A stretch of 64,000 nt of DNA from Schistocephalus solidus (Eukaryota; Platyhelminthes; Cestoda; Diphyllobothriidea; Diphyllobothriidae): positions 364,055-428,054 of the forward strand of contig WEDG01000815.1 of the NCBI GenBank assembly GCA_017591395.1, in the 5' to 3' direction. The notes beneath the pieces are model-generated. The model was not told the origin of the DNA. It saw only the letters and a list, made by a program, of their open reading frames with translations, and ran no database searches. Positions 47,040-59,875 of the stretch are shown piece after piece (positions within the stretch are counted from its first letter, which is position 1; each line of letters opens with the position of its first letter). Position numbers and translations under genes: made by a program.

Positions 47040-47215
47040 AACCACCAGAGTTGAATTTGTTGGATGAATCACATTTGGGGAGGGGGTGGATTTTAAGAGG
47101 TTCAAACATAACCCTATAACCTTATGAGTTTTACTTCGCGGAGCTTCTCCTTCTGCGGGATGTTCTGGAACGCAATCCTCGTGATCGAGGAAGAATCCCT
47201 GTCTACTTAGACAGA
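47040..47215. mobile_element. Second Tigger-like end
   Basis: Contains ACTTCGCGGAGCTTCTCC, TGCGGGATGTTCTGGAACGC and AATCCTCGTGATCGAGGAAG, matching the right end of the 46212-46610 element. The partner end was not found. Confidence 0.5.
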
Positions 47216-49225
47216 GTTGTGCAGCATGTATCGCACGCCAGCTCTCTTCCCTGATCGCTCCACTCTGATGCCAACACAATGTCAAGATGACTGGAGGTGG
47301 TCGTCGGTACAGTTGCTGATAAATCTAAACGGCACTTCTACGCGTGCTGACCAAATAGTGTTAGGAATAATCTAAACCAACCACTGTTAAAGTTCTTCTT
47401 GCAATTTTCTGTCCACCTCAATGAGCCGATGGGTAAGCACCAGTCGAATCTGTGTACACCAGCTTGTCGAAGGGGGACACTGACGTGATTTCTCAACACT
47501 CGACAACACAAGGGTTCCTAAATCAGAAGTTACGGAAGACAAATTGAGTTGGACCGGCTATTTCAGAGCACAAAGGAGCGTATGGGGGGCTCTGCAAGCA
47601 AGTACCATGAGCTGCCTTTTCTCTTCAGGCGAGTGACTGTGTCCGCCGTTCAGACGCTTAGACCCCAGCCCATGGGCGTCTGCAGCCAATCAGTGAATGC
47701 GGCAAGTTCCTTGGCTGATGCCAAGAAGCGAGTGACTCCGACAGCTAATCGACTAGGCGTCTGAGGCACATAGGAAGACAGCGGTGGTGGCGGCAGCAAT
47801 CGCATAAATGGAATGTCAAAAGATTTCATTTGTAATCATTTAGTGCAAGCTGTACGGACGGTTTGGGGATAAATAATAACAGTTTTACCTTTCAAGATAT
47901 AACGCGAACCATCTCAAAGCACTTTATTGCAGTGACCTACCATTTGTGTCAGGGTAAGGGGGGCCAGAGACCTTGTATAAAACCAACCCGATCATGTCTC
48001 TGAGCCCAGTAATGAGCTGAAAGTTCCCTCCCACGATATTTAACAGCGTAGACCGCGTTACCAGTTAAAATTGCCTTGCTTGCGACATATTTTAGTTCCC
48101 CAATCTTGTAATCGAAATTGGGCGGTGAGAAATACGTAGCATGGGGAAATAAACCAGAAGCGACAGGGCTGCTATCTCGAATGTCTGTGGTTACCGTATG
48201 GTAGCATAAATAGTCCTGCCTGATATGCAAAGAAATTATTGTGCTCAGAAGCTACTGTTAGATCAGCTACTTCGGCATTTATCAACGGTGGTCCAATCAA
48301 ACCAAATCCCTGTATTGACTAACTGCTCCGATGTGGTTGGGACCGAAGTTTGCTAGTGATTTCGAAATAATAAGTCAATGCTAACTAAACGAGGTACAGC
48401 TTTCACTGGTAAACATTCGCATCAAAACTGGCAGCCTAGATAACTGGCTGATTAGTTTTCCAGATACAAGTAAACAGCAAGAAATGGGATCTGGGTTGAA
48501 TAAAGACACCATGACAAGGGATGTAACTGAATAACTATGACCTTGACGTAAGAACGTGAAAGCGTTGTTCAAAAAGCAGTAGTGATTAGTATAGGCGTCA
48601 CGTTTTATCTATTCCACACTCGTAAGAGCGGCGTCTTAAAATGGGAACATTAAGGAAGCTGGACCGAGCGCCAACTGTAGTTAATAACAACGCAATAATA
48701 AGTTGTTGAGAACTCATGAACCATAATGTGTCAGAAGAAAAAATAAGGTCGAAGAACTGACACAAGAGACCCCACCTGAGGATGTAAAATGAAAGTAACC
48801 AAGGGTAAATAAGACTACGGCGGTATCGTTTAAATGCGCTCAGGAGGAGGAAGAGGAGGAGGAGTAAGCGTAATACCAACATTTCGGATCGATTACGAGA
48901 AAGAGTGCATGCCGCTTCGGTCGGCAGACTTAACTGACCCAAAGGGAATCCGTCCGAAGGAGCAATAGAGGTAGATAGAAGAGCTGAGCACCCCAAGTGC
49001 CATCTAGCAGAAAATACCAACGTCATTATGGAAGCAGTAATACCAGAAAATGTTGTCTTGGAACATCCCCACTTCTATATGCCCTCAATGGTCAATTAGC
49101 GCCCCAAACTGAATGCCAGTGTTCGCAGCCTGCCTACATTCACCGTTGTCTAATCTGCAATCTGCGACACTGAAATAGTCAAAATAGCAGCTGACGTTGA
49201 AAGCAGCCAGATGGACCAGATAGGT
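47216..49225. other. Unassigned sequence
   Basis: Several frames (for example 47549-47764 plus, 47949-48230 minus, and a leucine-rich 142-codon frame at 48598-49026 minus) show no domain or exon logic that I recognise. No RTCB exon could be found here although upstream RTCB exons are expected on this strand. Confidence 0.45.
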
Positions 49226-49232
49226 ATCCGAT

Positions 49233-49233
<1 letters not shown>

Positions 49234-49288
<55 letters not shown>

Positions 49289-49292
49289 CTCT
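49234..49292 (+). repeat. (CT)n microsatellite
   Basis: Almost perfect CT dinucleotide run of about 55 to 60 bases with one interruption near its right end. Confidence 0.95.
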
Positions 49293-49686
49293 CAAACCAG
49301 CAGTTTTATACCGGCTGATGATCCAGGAACTGATTTCTGGGCGGTATCAGTGTGCTGCACGTTAACCTTTGACGTCACACAGTCAGAGCAATTAATAGGG
49401 GCATGTTGCCAAACTTTCCTGACCTGATCATTTGCGCATCAGAATGGTTGCCCTTGTAAACGAACTCCTATGCGTAGAAAAGGGGTATTGCTGGCATTAT
49501 TTTGATTTATTTATGTTCGTTTCACGCTAACTGAGTGTCTATCCACGTATTTTTAGTTCGAACTCAATATTAAATTTCTTTTTGTTTTTGGCAACGTCTG
49601 TTTTTCAAATAACGCTCACAATTAATTCAACATGAAGCAACGTTTGTACCAAGGCTATCCAATCTCGAAGAACGAAGCACGAGCAC

Positions 49687-50128
49687 CGGAACAAGTACTT
49701 TATTAGCCTGAAATTTCAGATTCTTCCTCAAATCCATCATCAGAGACAGGATTAGATAAGGGTATTGGACCAACAGGTTTTGCAGAATTTAAAAGATGTA
49801 GTTGCTAGGCCCTTACGTGCCTCTCATCATTGGCAGTTTCTGAGTGCATCACAGGTATTTGCAGGTAGGGTGTGATAACCGTATGACTGGCCAGCTTTTG
49901 CAGAATGCAGTTGACAGTGTACTAGGGCACTGGTATCGTGCCCTAGCACACTGTCACACCACCTGCAACTATCTGCAATGCACTCGGGAACTGCCAATTG
50001 GGGCCTCGCCACTACATCCTATAAATGCTGCAAAACCTGGGTAATCCAAAGCCCTTATCTGACTGTCTCTGATGATTGATTCGAGGGAGAATCCGAAAAA
50101 TCACGCTAATAAAGCTCTTGGTCCAGTG
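49687..50128. repeat. Fold-back element with hammerhead-like ends and inner hairpin
   Basis: The two halves pair along about 220 bases each. The outer ends share AGTACTTTATTAGC / GCTAATAAAGCTCT; the next block is a hammerhead-like core on each side pointing outwards; then come AGATAAGGG and TTTTGCAG blocks. The centre is the hairpin ACAGTGTACTAGGGCAC / GTGCCCTAGCACACTGT. Left core (minus strand): GTCT-CTGATGA-T-GGATT...AATCT-GAAATTTC-AGGC. Right core (plus, 50069-50106): GTCT-CTGATGA-TTGATTC-GAGGGA-GAATCC-GAAAAATC-ACGC. In both, the ACGT stem III expected for Penelope-type hammerheads has decayed to ATTT or AAAT. It looks like two related retroelement-derived units inverted head to head. Confidence 0.75.
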
Positions 50129-51129
50129 ATTGTGAATCTGTCTTCGCGACTACTTCCTGGAACTCGCCTCTTCGCTTCCATTAGCTCTCCAATCTCTTCG
50201 TTATGAAGAGAAAACGCATTGTCTGGCATGATACTTCAAGATTTTATGGTTCTTCTGAATTACAATAATTTAATCTCCTTCTTGTATGACCCTATATAAA
50301 GTCACCTACACGGGGCCCACCACCTACCTATCCAGATTGTAAGTCGACCGATTACCGGTCAAGCATCCTTGCAGATCGTTGCGTGGCCAAAAGCAATTAT
50401 TAATGGAAAAACATTGCTAACCAAGGTAGGGGGGAATTCCTCGCATTTTATTATGCAATCAGGACAGATCGCTGGGCGCTACTCATATCGAGATCGCCGC
50501 CCACATATTCACTGTTGAGGAGGACGGCGATCTAACCTGTAAGCTATTATTTTAGCACCCTAACGTGCCTGCTTATATTATTTAAGTAGGCGTGTATATT
50601 ACAGTTACGTTTACACTGAGCTTAATACAATGATTACGGGTAGGTTTAGGTTAAGGCTAGAGTTGCTTTAAAGACTTGGGCTGCGTAAACAGCCAGAATT
50701 GTGGCTAGAGTTAAGGCAAGTGTCAGGGTTAAGTTCGTCTGTCATAGACCGTGTTACCCAATTCAACCCCTGCCCGTTTAAATGCCCCATACTTTGCCTG
50801 TTTCATATTGCGCGTCTGCCTCAGCACCTCATGGAAGTATTAAGACAAACATATGCTGAAAATGCGAGTTATCTCAATGCCATCCGCTGACTTCGTTAAT
50901 GGCCCCGCTTATCTATCCTACTGATTAAACTAGGGTAATCAGAATAACTGTTTAGCAGGAGCCCCTGTACCCTAGGTTAGCATTGGACTTACGTAATATA
51001 TTCTTTTTTTAGCGAGTTTTGAGCAATATTCAGTGGCCACCAGTAGCCAAGTTCGAGTGTGACAGACTGACGACTGCAACTGTGCTGGAAGTGTCCATCA
51101 TAGTCTCCCTCCTCTCTGTCGGTAATGCT
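50129..51129. other. Unassigned sequence with degenerate GGTTAA-type runs
   Basis: No exon or repeat recognised. Around 50636-50740 there are loose TTAGGTTAAGG / AGTTAAGGC repeats reminiscent of degraded telomere-like sequence, too irregular to name. Confidence 0.4.
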
Positions 51130-52080
51130 TCTTAAATATAACTGAATTTTTCGTATTTATTTCGAATGCTGGCATTTTTGTATTTATGGTCCAGAGCACT
51201 TAAGATGGAGGCCAATTTTTGCCAAAAGTCCATTTGCCTAGGCATTTGATTTGGTGTAGTGTATATTTTTTCTGTTGATTTTTGATGCCCTCATCAATTC
51301 AGCTTTGCTTTATAGAAAATATGCACAGAAGTATTCTTTCTTGTACTCATTCGACAGTCCATTACATTCTCGTCAAATTTCATGCTCGAAGAAGGGAATC
51401 TTTCAGTTAAAAAGCTTCTAATTATGAAATATGTTAAGACCGTACAATGTCCATTCAAATAGCACCGGAAAGAAAACAGTTTGAGAACCAGAATTCCTCC
51501 ATGCAAACACCACTTAAGATCAAAAGCTATTTGGAAATTAGAAAACTGTCATTAAAATTTACATTTACCCTTCCTTTAAGTATAAATTGGCAGAGACGTA
51601 TTTTTTACCGAATGACTACAAGAAAACATATTTTTGCTTACGTTTTCTGTGAGCTACATTTAAATGCATAATGGCATATAAAATTAATAGAAAAATGCAT
51701 ACTACATAAGTAGCCGTTTTTACCGACTACGGTTTTTGCAGGCGACCGAAGATGCGTGTATTCGGAATCCGGCATCCAGGCGTGTCCAAAATATTTCGAC
51801 AACCTTTCACTACTTTGTCCACGAATAAAGTTTCATCCATTTAGTTGACGTTCAATTGGACAGGTTACTTTGTCTTTTTAATTGGTAATGGCCATACGCA
51901 GTTGAGTAGGAGGTCATGAATTTGCATGACGCTTGTAAATTCTGCGTATTTCTTCGCATTTGCCTTATTGAAATTTATTACGGGAAAAAAGTGTTTCACT
52001 TATCTTGGAACTAGGCTGCACTGTAATACTACAAGAACGCTTAAATTAATCCTTTCTACTCATAAACGCATTTCCGAATT
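51130..52080. repeat. AT-rich dispersed repeat (R4), upstream of the RTCB exons
   Basis: Shares blocks with the palindrome arms: AATGTCCATTCAAATAG (as in 43820-43836) and TTAATCCTTTCTACTCATAA with CGCATTTCCGAATT (as in 29085-29125). It ends about 50 bases before the first visible RTCB exon, so it is intronic to that gene if the gene continues upstream. Confidence 0.5.
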
Positions 52081-52130
52081 CAGGTTTACGTTCCGCGAGT
52101 GATCGGTCACTGACTGTACTTTATCTGAAG

Positions 52131-53209
<1,079 letters not shown>

Positions 53210-53304
53210 TAATCAGCACACCGGCACTGACCGTACTCAATTCGACATTTTCACTTCTGATGTGCCATATCTTTCCGAGCTGCTTGAAATACATACCCTT
53301 GTTG

Positions 53305-53310
53305 AATAAA
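53305..53310 (+). promoter_or_regulatory. Candidate RTCB polyadenylation signal
   Basis: AATAAA about 95 bases after the RTCB stop codon, in the right strand and distance for the cleavage/polyadenylation signal. Confidence 0.6.
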
Positions 53311-53399
53311 AGTGAACTTCTGCTGGGTCGATTTCTGCACATTTTGTTCACCGATGCAATCGCAAACTGAATGCTTGCATGGTCCACATTCACGCTTCA

Positions 53400-54149
53400 C
53401 TCTTGCATTTCTTTATCCCTGAAATGAGCTGGCTTCTCCTATTCGCTCTCTGTGAATCGTTTGCCGGTCACTCTAACCTCCTCCTTAGGCGTTCTAACTT
53501 CGAACTCCTTTCCGAGTCACCTTGCTTGGCTGGTGTGCTGTTTTCTCGGCATTAGATGGGTTCTCTGTAGGGCATAGTTTTCTATATTACAACCAAACAA
53601 CATTTCATTGGCTGAATTAAATAATGCGTGAATTCCTGGGATGAATAAATTGTTTGTGTATTTTTTGTACTACCAAACCGAGCCCTTTACAAATCCCAGA
53701 GTAGGACGAGGTTAGGCGCAGTCGGTGGAGACTGTGGCATGCCACTCTCACCAGTGCCGCTTAAGTAATCGGGTCTGCACACCGAACCTTTATTCTAGGG
53801 CTGGTTATATTTGGACGATCGCTAATGGACGACGAAAAATAACTCCGCGTGATCTGTGTGAACAACACAACGCGAGATAACGCCTCAGAATTCCTGTGTC
53901 ATAGGCAAACAGAAAAGAATGCTGAGGGCAATGTAAGCCAACTAGCCAACTATGAAGGCAAATATGATTTACGCATAAGTGTATCGGAGAAGAAGCCCCC
54001 CCCCTGAGACTGATTTTGTTGCTCAGCTCAAATTAACTAAATCTACTGGCGGGGAACTCAAATATTCGAATTCCTTTAGCCAATAACCTTAGGTGTGCTT
54101 TCAACCGTATATTTCAGCCCACTCAGAGACCTGCGGATCTACCAGACCA
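53400..54149. other. Unassigned intergenic sequence downstream of RTCB
   Basis: No gene, RNA gene or named repeat recognised. Confidence 0.5.
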
Positions 54150-54605
54150 TAACTGCAGAATCAGTGGTTAAGGCGCCGCTCGCAGCTCACGCGTACCTTT
54201 TAGGCCACATGCGCACAGATTTAAGCCACGCATCACTCCTGCATCAGCCCTAATATGAGGTTTGCCGATGTCCTTAGTGACGGATGCGCTGTCAGGCGTG
54301 TGTGTGCAAGTGGCAGGCGACAGACAAAGGCTTTGAGCCATGTGAGTTATTGAGCTCCATCTCATCGGCAGCTGGCTGACAAACTTGAACAGGCCAATGA
54401 TGCATGGTCTTCAGTTGGTCTTTCTATTACACACAGGACGGGGAGAAGCTGGATACTTACATCAAAGTCTGCCTTGTTATAAACAGATTTATCTAATTTA
54501 TTTGACCCAATTGTGAAAAACTCGGCGGGATTCGAGCCCACGACAACAAGGGGAAGGCTTTAGTACAGCCGGCGCTCTAACCACATGAGCTACCAGGCCC
54601 CGCAC
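54150..54605 (-). repeat. R2 SINE-like repeat
   Basis: Minus strand from 54602: GGGCCTGGTAGCTCATGTGG with TTAGAGCG (A box), GGCTGTACTAAAGCC, GGGCTCGAATCCC (B box). This is followed by a body (AATTAGATAAATCTGTTTATA; ACAAGGCAGACTTTGATG) shared with 56400-56785. Both copies end in a CAAAGCCTTTGTCTGTCGCC block. Confidence 0.8.
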
Positions 54606-54725
54606 ATGTGTTGAGAGCATTGACTGTACAAAAGCCTTCCCACTGCTGTCGTTGGTTGGAATCCCACCAAGGACGCCGGGTTTTTCAGAATTGCGTCAAA
54701 TAAATTCTTCGGATATGCCAAATCC
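54606..54725 (+). repeat. R2 head fragment in opposite orientation
   Basis: Plus-strand partial R2 directly abutting the previous one head to head: GAGAGCATTGACTGTACAAAAG, TTGGTTGGAATCCCACC, then TTTTTCAGAATTGCGTCAAATAA. Together they form a palindromic dimer like those of the R1 family. Confidence 0.65.
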
Positions 54726-56399
54726 CCCTCTCCCCTATAAATTCGCATAGGCTGCTGTTGCGCTCGTCTAGCGGGACAGGTTTACGTCTCCAAACCGTCC
54801 TAAAGTAGGTTGGTTCAACACCTCTACTGGAATACTTAACGAAAGGGATTGCTTATATGGCCCCCTGGCAGGACATGGGAAAATAAACTACCGGTATCAT
54901 AGGTTACTGCGCTCAATTTCAGGGGAATTAGTGCTGGGGTTTCGACACGAGTGTATTTACATCTCCTGGGATTAAGCTCAAGGTTACCCATATTACCTGG
55001 GCGAGGGCCTTCCTCTCCAACTCTTCCACATTGGGAAGTGGAGAAGGTAGAATCTCCAACCTAATTTAGTCAAGCATCTACTGAAACACCTGGTTTTGTT
55101 GAATCAATTTCCCTGCCCTCGCCTATATTATGTGCTCTTAGTCCTGTCCGAATCGTTTGAGGAAGTCTCATTCCTAGTCCCGGTCTTTGCGGATACAGAG
55201 AAACCGCCAGTAATCAGCTTACACGTAAAAGCCACAATCGACAGAAGACATTTTTATGCATGCACAGAGGTTTACTTGGCAAGGAAAGATGACTGAGTCA
55301 CTGTTCTTCCCTCTCCAGTCCGATGTCCAGGTCTAAGAGATTAGCTTCAACAATCTCAGTTCAGGGGTGGAGGCGTAAGAGGGATCCCTATGTGGTTCCC
55401 ATGGGCTTTCTGGGCATCTCGCCGCTTTGCTTTTTTGTGTAAGGACTCCTTTTTCGATCCACCGTAACGTCGATTGCATCTGCCCATTGTGCGTGTGATC
55501 TGTTGGCCCTTTATTTATGCCAATGAGCACCTATATGAAATTAATAGGTGGGTAAACCATCAGGTGAAACCTCCGCCATTAGATTATTTAGCAGTCGCCT
55601 GTCCGCACAATCAAACCCCGCAAGCAGGACTGCATTACTTCCCAATGGTTCCGAGACACCCTTTGGTTTTCTAGTTTGCCACTTTCAGCATGCTGCGTTC
55701 GTCAGATTTCTTAGATCACATGATAATGACGCGTTCGGCGTCTCAGGCCAAATTTTTAATGGCTGCTCGATCCTGTCCTTGACGAATGCTTACTTGTGTT
55801 TCCTGTGGTATAGGAACAAACTTCGTGGTCGTTCCCCAGAGCTGCGAAAGTTTGGCTTTGTTCTTGCACATTAAATAGTTGGCTGGCGACTGGCTAATCA
55901 ATCACGTGTGTCTGTTTGCCGCTAAGGCCTCATAGTTTGTGCCGCACTTCATACGCGGGAAGACGTGATGTTATAACACACCAAGAGACTAAACAGGTTG
56001 TGTAATTGGATTTAAGACTCAATTTTGGCGTGAGCACAGGTTGGGGGCAGAGTGATCGAATGTCGGGGAAGATACCGGTGCCTCCTTTCCACTCAAACGC
56101 TGACCCCCGTCCCCGTTGCTACCGTCATCGCGTATCGTATCATGCCTCCCGCTGAATGTCAGCATACCTTCATCGCGACCCTGTAGTTGCCCACAGCGCT
56201 GAACTCCCCACCGGTTATCCAATGGACCTGAGAGAATTCCCCCCACTCCATAGGGACATGTCTAAATTTAACGCTTTTTTCCTTATTTGCTATTATACCC
56301 TTTCATAAATTTATATCCTTCCCATTTCCTAAATTTCTGCCGTTTCTTCTATTGACCGTTGTGTTTGCGTGATAGGCATGGTGCTTAGCGATCCTGTTC
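54726..56399. other. Unassigned sequence
   Basis: Open frames at 55096-55296, 55548-55874 and 56019-56246 match nothing I know and lack convincing splice contexts. Confidence 0.45.
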
Positions 56400-56785
56400 A
56401 GTAATTGCACCAAATAATAACGACTACACGTGCGTTACTCGCCCGTGTTTGTGCCAACCTCGAAGTCTTCGGCATGTGCAATTGGCGGGTGACAGACAAA
56501 GGCTTTTGAGCCATGTGAGTTATTGAGCCCCATCTCATCGCCAGCTGGCTGACAGACTTGAAAAAGGCCAATGATGCATGCTCTTCAGTCGGTCTTCCTA
56601 TCACACACAGGACGGGGAGGGGTCAGATACGTACGTCAAAAGTCTGCCTTGTTATAAACAGCTTTATCTAATATATTTGAACCAATTGTGAAAAAAACAC
56701 GGTGGAATTCGAACCCAAGACAACAAGGGGAAGGCTTTAGTACAGCCGGCGCGCTAACCACACAAGCTGCCAGGCCCCGCACAGC
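56400..56785 (-). repeat. R2 SINE-like repeat, second full copy
   Basis: Direct repeat of 54150-54605: GGCCTGGCAGCTTGTGTGG, TTAGCGCGCCGGCTGTACTA, GGGTTCGAATTCCACC, then AATATATTAGATAAAGCTGT and the CAAAAGCCTTTGTCTGTCAC end. The A box is more mutated than in the first copy. Confidence 0.8.
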
Positions 56786-57007
56786 AGCGGAAAGCTAGCT
56801 AAACCGCCTCGAAGCTCTCTTACCTGAAACCTTGACAGTGCCTGACTTCCGTTTAAAAGACCCTCTTATGTCAGTGCACCTCACACCAGACTTATTATTA
56901 TCGAAATGCCCATAAATTGCGTGCTCTTACACCGTCAACACATGCCAGTGAACATTGATTCTAGCTTATGTTTCAGGAGCTGATTCGTCTGTAATTCCTT
57001 TTTTCAG

Positions 57008-59051
57008 GATGGGCAGGACGCCCGTACCTCCGCACGCATCGGATGATGACATCCTCGGCGAAACATTCGAGGAAGTGGATCAGGTACTGCAATTCCGCGA
57101 TGATGTCGTGGCCGCCGGTGCTTTGGGTAGCCAGGATAAGTGGGCAACTGCTACTCTGGATGGTGCCACTCTGCTCTTCAGTCGATACGCTCTGAGGAAC
57201 ACGCCACTGATCCGGGTCTGGGATTGCATCTTTTTGGAGTTAGTTCCTTATCCTCTCTCATAGATGCCTTCTTATTACACTCTCAGCTTGCAGCTCCCCT
57301 CTTACCCAAAGCGAGCCCTTAAGTTCGCCTATTTTTAAGTTAGCAAGTTTCTGCTCCTACATTTATGCAGGGCTACCAGTTACGTTCTATGAAAAGCATT
57401 CCTGTCCATGACTTATTCATTTTAGTTCTTCAAACCCTACGAACCTTTTGTAGTTCCATCTTTTGGGCGATTACATCTTTTTGCCTGTAAGATAGTCCTG
57501 TTTGTGATCTTTAGGCGTTCATTGTGTTTATTCTGTCATTTCATGCAGATATGTCTACCGTCTTTGTTTTGTTCGTCCCCTTTTGCTGCAGCCTCTTGTA
57601 TTCTCAACATAACTTCGCCCATGATGTTGCTTTTGGTCTGGAATAGTAGATACCTTGTCGCCAGACCTCACCTCTTGTCTCGATTGCTGTCTTTTTTTCC
57701 GATTACCAGGAAATGCGACGAGGGGCAACTGGCCAAGTAAGTCCGCTCTCTGCGGTCAATCACTGGAGGCATTGCCATCTTCTCCGGCTCCACCGCCTCT
57801 CTGCTCTGTATTCCGGGCATTTTCAACGCGTTTACCAAGTCCAATCAACTGACCGTATGGCAAACTCCAGAAATGGCTAAGGTAAGTTCCCAGTTAGGGG
57901 AGATCGGCTTTAGTAGCTCTAATGCAGTTTTTTTCACGAGACAGCCAGCCGATTGCCTCTGCAACGTCTCTGTAACCATCCGCTAGCTGAGAAGGAGAGA
58001 TGACCTGATCTTGTCCGTTTTACGCATACGAATTTATGACTTATAGCTTAATTACAAGTTTTCGTCCTGAACATCGGCCTACTGGTGTTATTTACGTTCC
58101 ACTCTCTGCGAGTCGAAATCGCGCTTGTGCTTGCTTAAGTCGGACAAAAAGAAGCAACGTGGATCATCGGCTGCGTTTACTTGCCTGTGCTTAGACGAAC
58201 ATATGCACTTTTTTGTGGGTATACTGTTTCAGTTTGTATGCTTTAGAAGTGCGAAAGTGTTGTTAAAATGGCAAAACATTCAACCACGGGGAACGCTGGG
58301 GAGCCCCCTGATGAACCGGAACTCCTCACAGTTGTGTCATGCAGCGGCAAAATATCGGCGAAGCACGCGTGTCTGGGCTTTTAGCTTACAAGTGTGTTGT
58401 CAGTATGGTTACCCATACGCCTCGCTGCCCGTAAGCATGGTTGTGACTATCACACGATCAGCCCGCTGTTGCTGACAGAGTTTTTCTCGAATATTCACAT
58501 TCAGAATGATTGCGTAAAGCTTCATTCTCACTGATTTACTCCATAGTATCGATTGATTTCCGATGGGCTCATGTTCAAGCTTACAAGAAGACCGATGAGT
58601 AAAACTTTCAGGCTATAGATTTAAAAAGCTTTCAGTTAGTATCTGTGCTATCATTATGACATATCATGCAACATTTGTATATTACTGGCTGCCTACTGGC
58701 AGTTTATGGATATTACACGGTCATCCCGCTGCAGCTGATGGATTTCAGCTCAAATATCCAAATCAACTTTCGGGTTGAACCAATAAAGCTTAATTCAAGC
58801 TGATTTAAACCAGAGTAGCGATGAAGGTCATAGGTATTTTCCAGGTACTGTCCTCACCTCATTTGCCCATCACGGAATCTAACGTGTGAAACAGTTCGCT
58901 GGTTCCGAATATTTTACTTTTTGTGTAAATGGACTTCCATAAACCTTCGATTGCTGTTTTAGAGGATGGCCGTGGACCATGTAATGTGGAACGCTACTAA
59001 GATTGGGCTTTCCGTTGGCATCAAGTCCTACTTCGTGGCATCTGGTTTCCT
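57008..59051 (+). CDS. Putative small multi-pass membrane protein, partial exon model
   Basis: Three plausible plus-strand exons. 57008-57215 starts one base after a CCTTTTTTCAG acceptor with ATG (MGRTPVPPHASDDDILGETF ... ALRNTPLIR, donor CGG|GTCTGG). About 57741-57881 encodes RSLRSITGGIAIFSGSTASL, LCIPGIFNAFTKSNQ and TPEMAK before AAG|GTAAGT. 58963-59051 begins after TGCTGTTTTAG and encodes RMAVDHVMWNATKIGLSVGI, KSYFVASGF. Exons 2 and 3 join in phase 0 and both contain glycine-rich membrane segments. Exon 1 to exon 2 does not join cleanly: a TAA at 57738 precedes the coding frame and no good acceptor follows it, so an indel, a missed exon or a wrong exon 1 is likely. The layout faintly recalls TIMMDC1 (Tim17/22/23-type complex I assembly factor), but this is a guess. 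Confidence 0.5.
58963..59051 (+). CDS. Putative membrane-protein exon
   Basis: Acceptor TTGCTGTTTTAG, donor TTTCCT|GTACGT (phase 2). The translation RMAVDHVMWNATKIGLSVGI, KSYFVASGF has an amphipathic start and a hydrophobic stretch compatible with a Tim17-like membrane helix. The next plus-strand exon in phase was not found between 59052 and 59870. Confidence 0.5.
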
Positions 59052-59644
59052 GTACGTTCGTTTTTGTTCAGAAGTCAGAACCCATTGTTCATTCCGTCTT
59101 AACGGCTCATACACCGAAGCAGAAATATTTATTACTTTTTTGGCCAGAATCAATCTTCCCCTGTCATGAAACTTCTTTTTCTGTCGCGGCATTCGACCTC
59201 AATACCATGGATACATGCGACTGTATTTTTATCCACTAGTCTTCCTGATCGACGCTTGTCGTAGAGACGCCAGTTTACTAGGAAGGTTCGAGGCTACGAC
59301 TACTAATTTAGAAACGTGTTTGCTGGAAACGATAATTCCATTGGCCAGAACTTAAATTCAGCATTAGTGGCCATTGCTTTCTTATCCAAAGTAGTATAAG
59401 ATTGCTGGGCGTTAGCTGGGAATCTGCAGTATGCGAGTAAGTTAATGGCAGCTTGACTGAGATAGTTCAAGTTGCATTCAAGTAGAATATGCTACTTGGT
59501 GTGAGCCAATGACGAGGGTGTGAACATATACACCCCCTCATCAGTACTTTGCATAATACCGCCTCTAATTCGGGAATAGTGGTAGAAGGGTTTTCACGGG
59601 GTGGGATCTTGACAGCCTTCCCGAAAAGTGATTGACCATCCCGT

Positions 59645-59662
59645 TTCTCTCTCTCTCTCTCT
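59645..59662 (+). repeat. Short (CT)n run
   Basis: Nine CT units flanked by TCTCTCTAACTTAG. Incidental microsatellite. Confidence 0.9.
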
Positions 59663-59875
59663 AACTTAGAGCATTAATCCGAGACGTCAGACGAATAAAG
59701 GTCTTGTACCAGCGACGGCGGCCTCACAGCCAAGGTGTACCATTAGTTTACCTGAAGTATTCAGAGGTCCCGAAACACCGGGAAATTACAGAAACTAAAA
59801 ATTATCCTTTATAAGTGGCGTAAAAGAAGAGGCAACCGTACACTGCTTAGAGGCGAGAAAAGAGGGCAACAGATA

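Noticed and set aside
48598..49026. 142-codon minus frame with a leucine run resembling a membrane helix
   Set aside because: No start or splice context, no similarity, and the LLLLLF run comes from a GAGGAG-type repeat.
50636..50740. Interstitial telomeric repeat
   Set aside because: Only irregular GGTTAA-like words, no tandem TTAGGG array.
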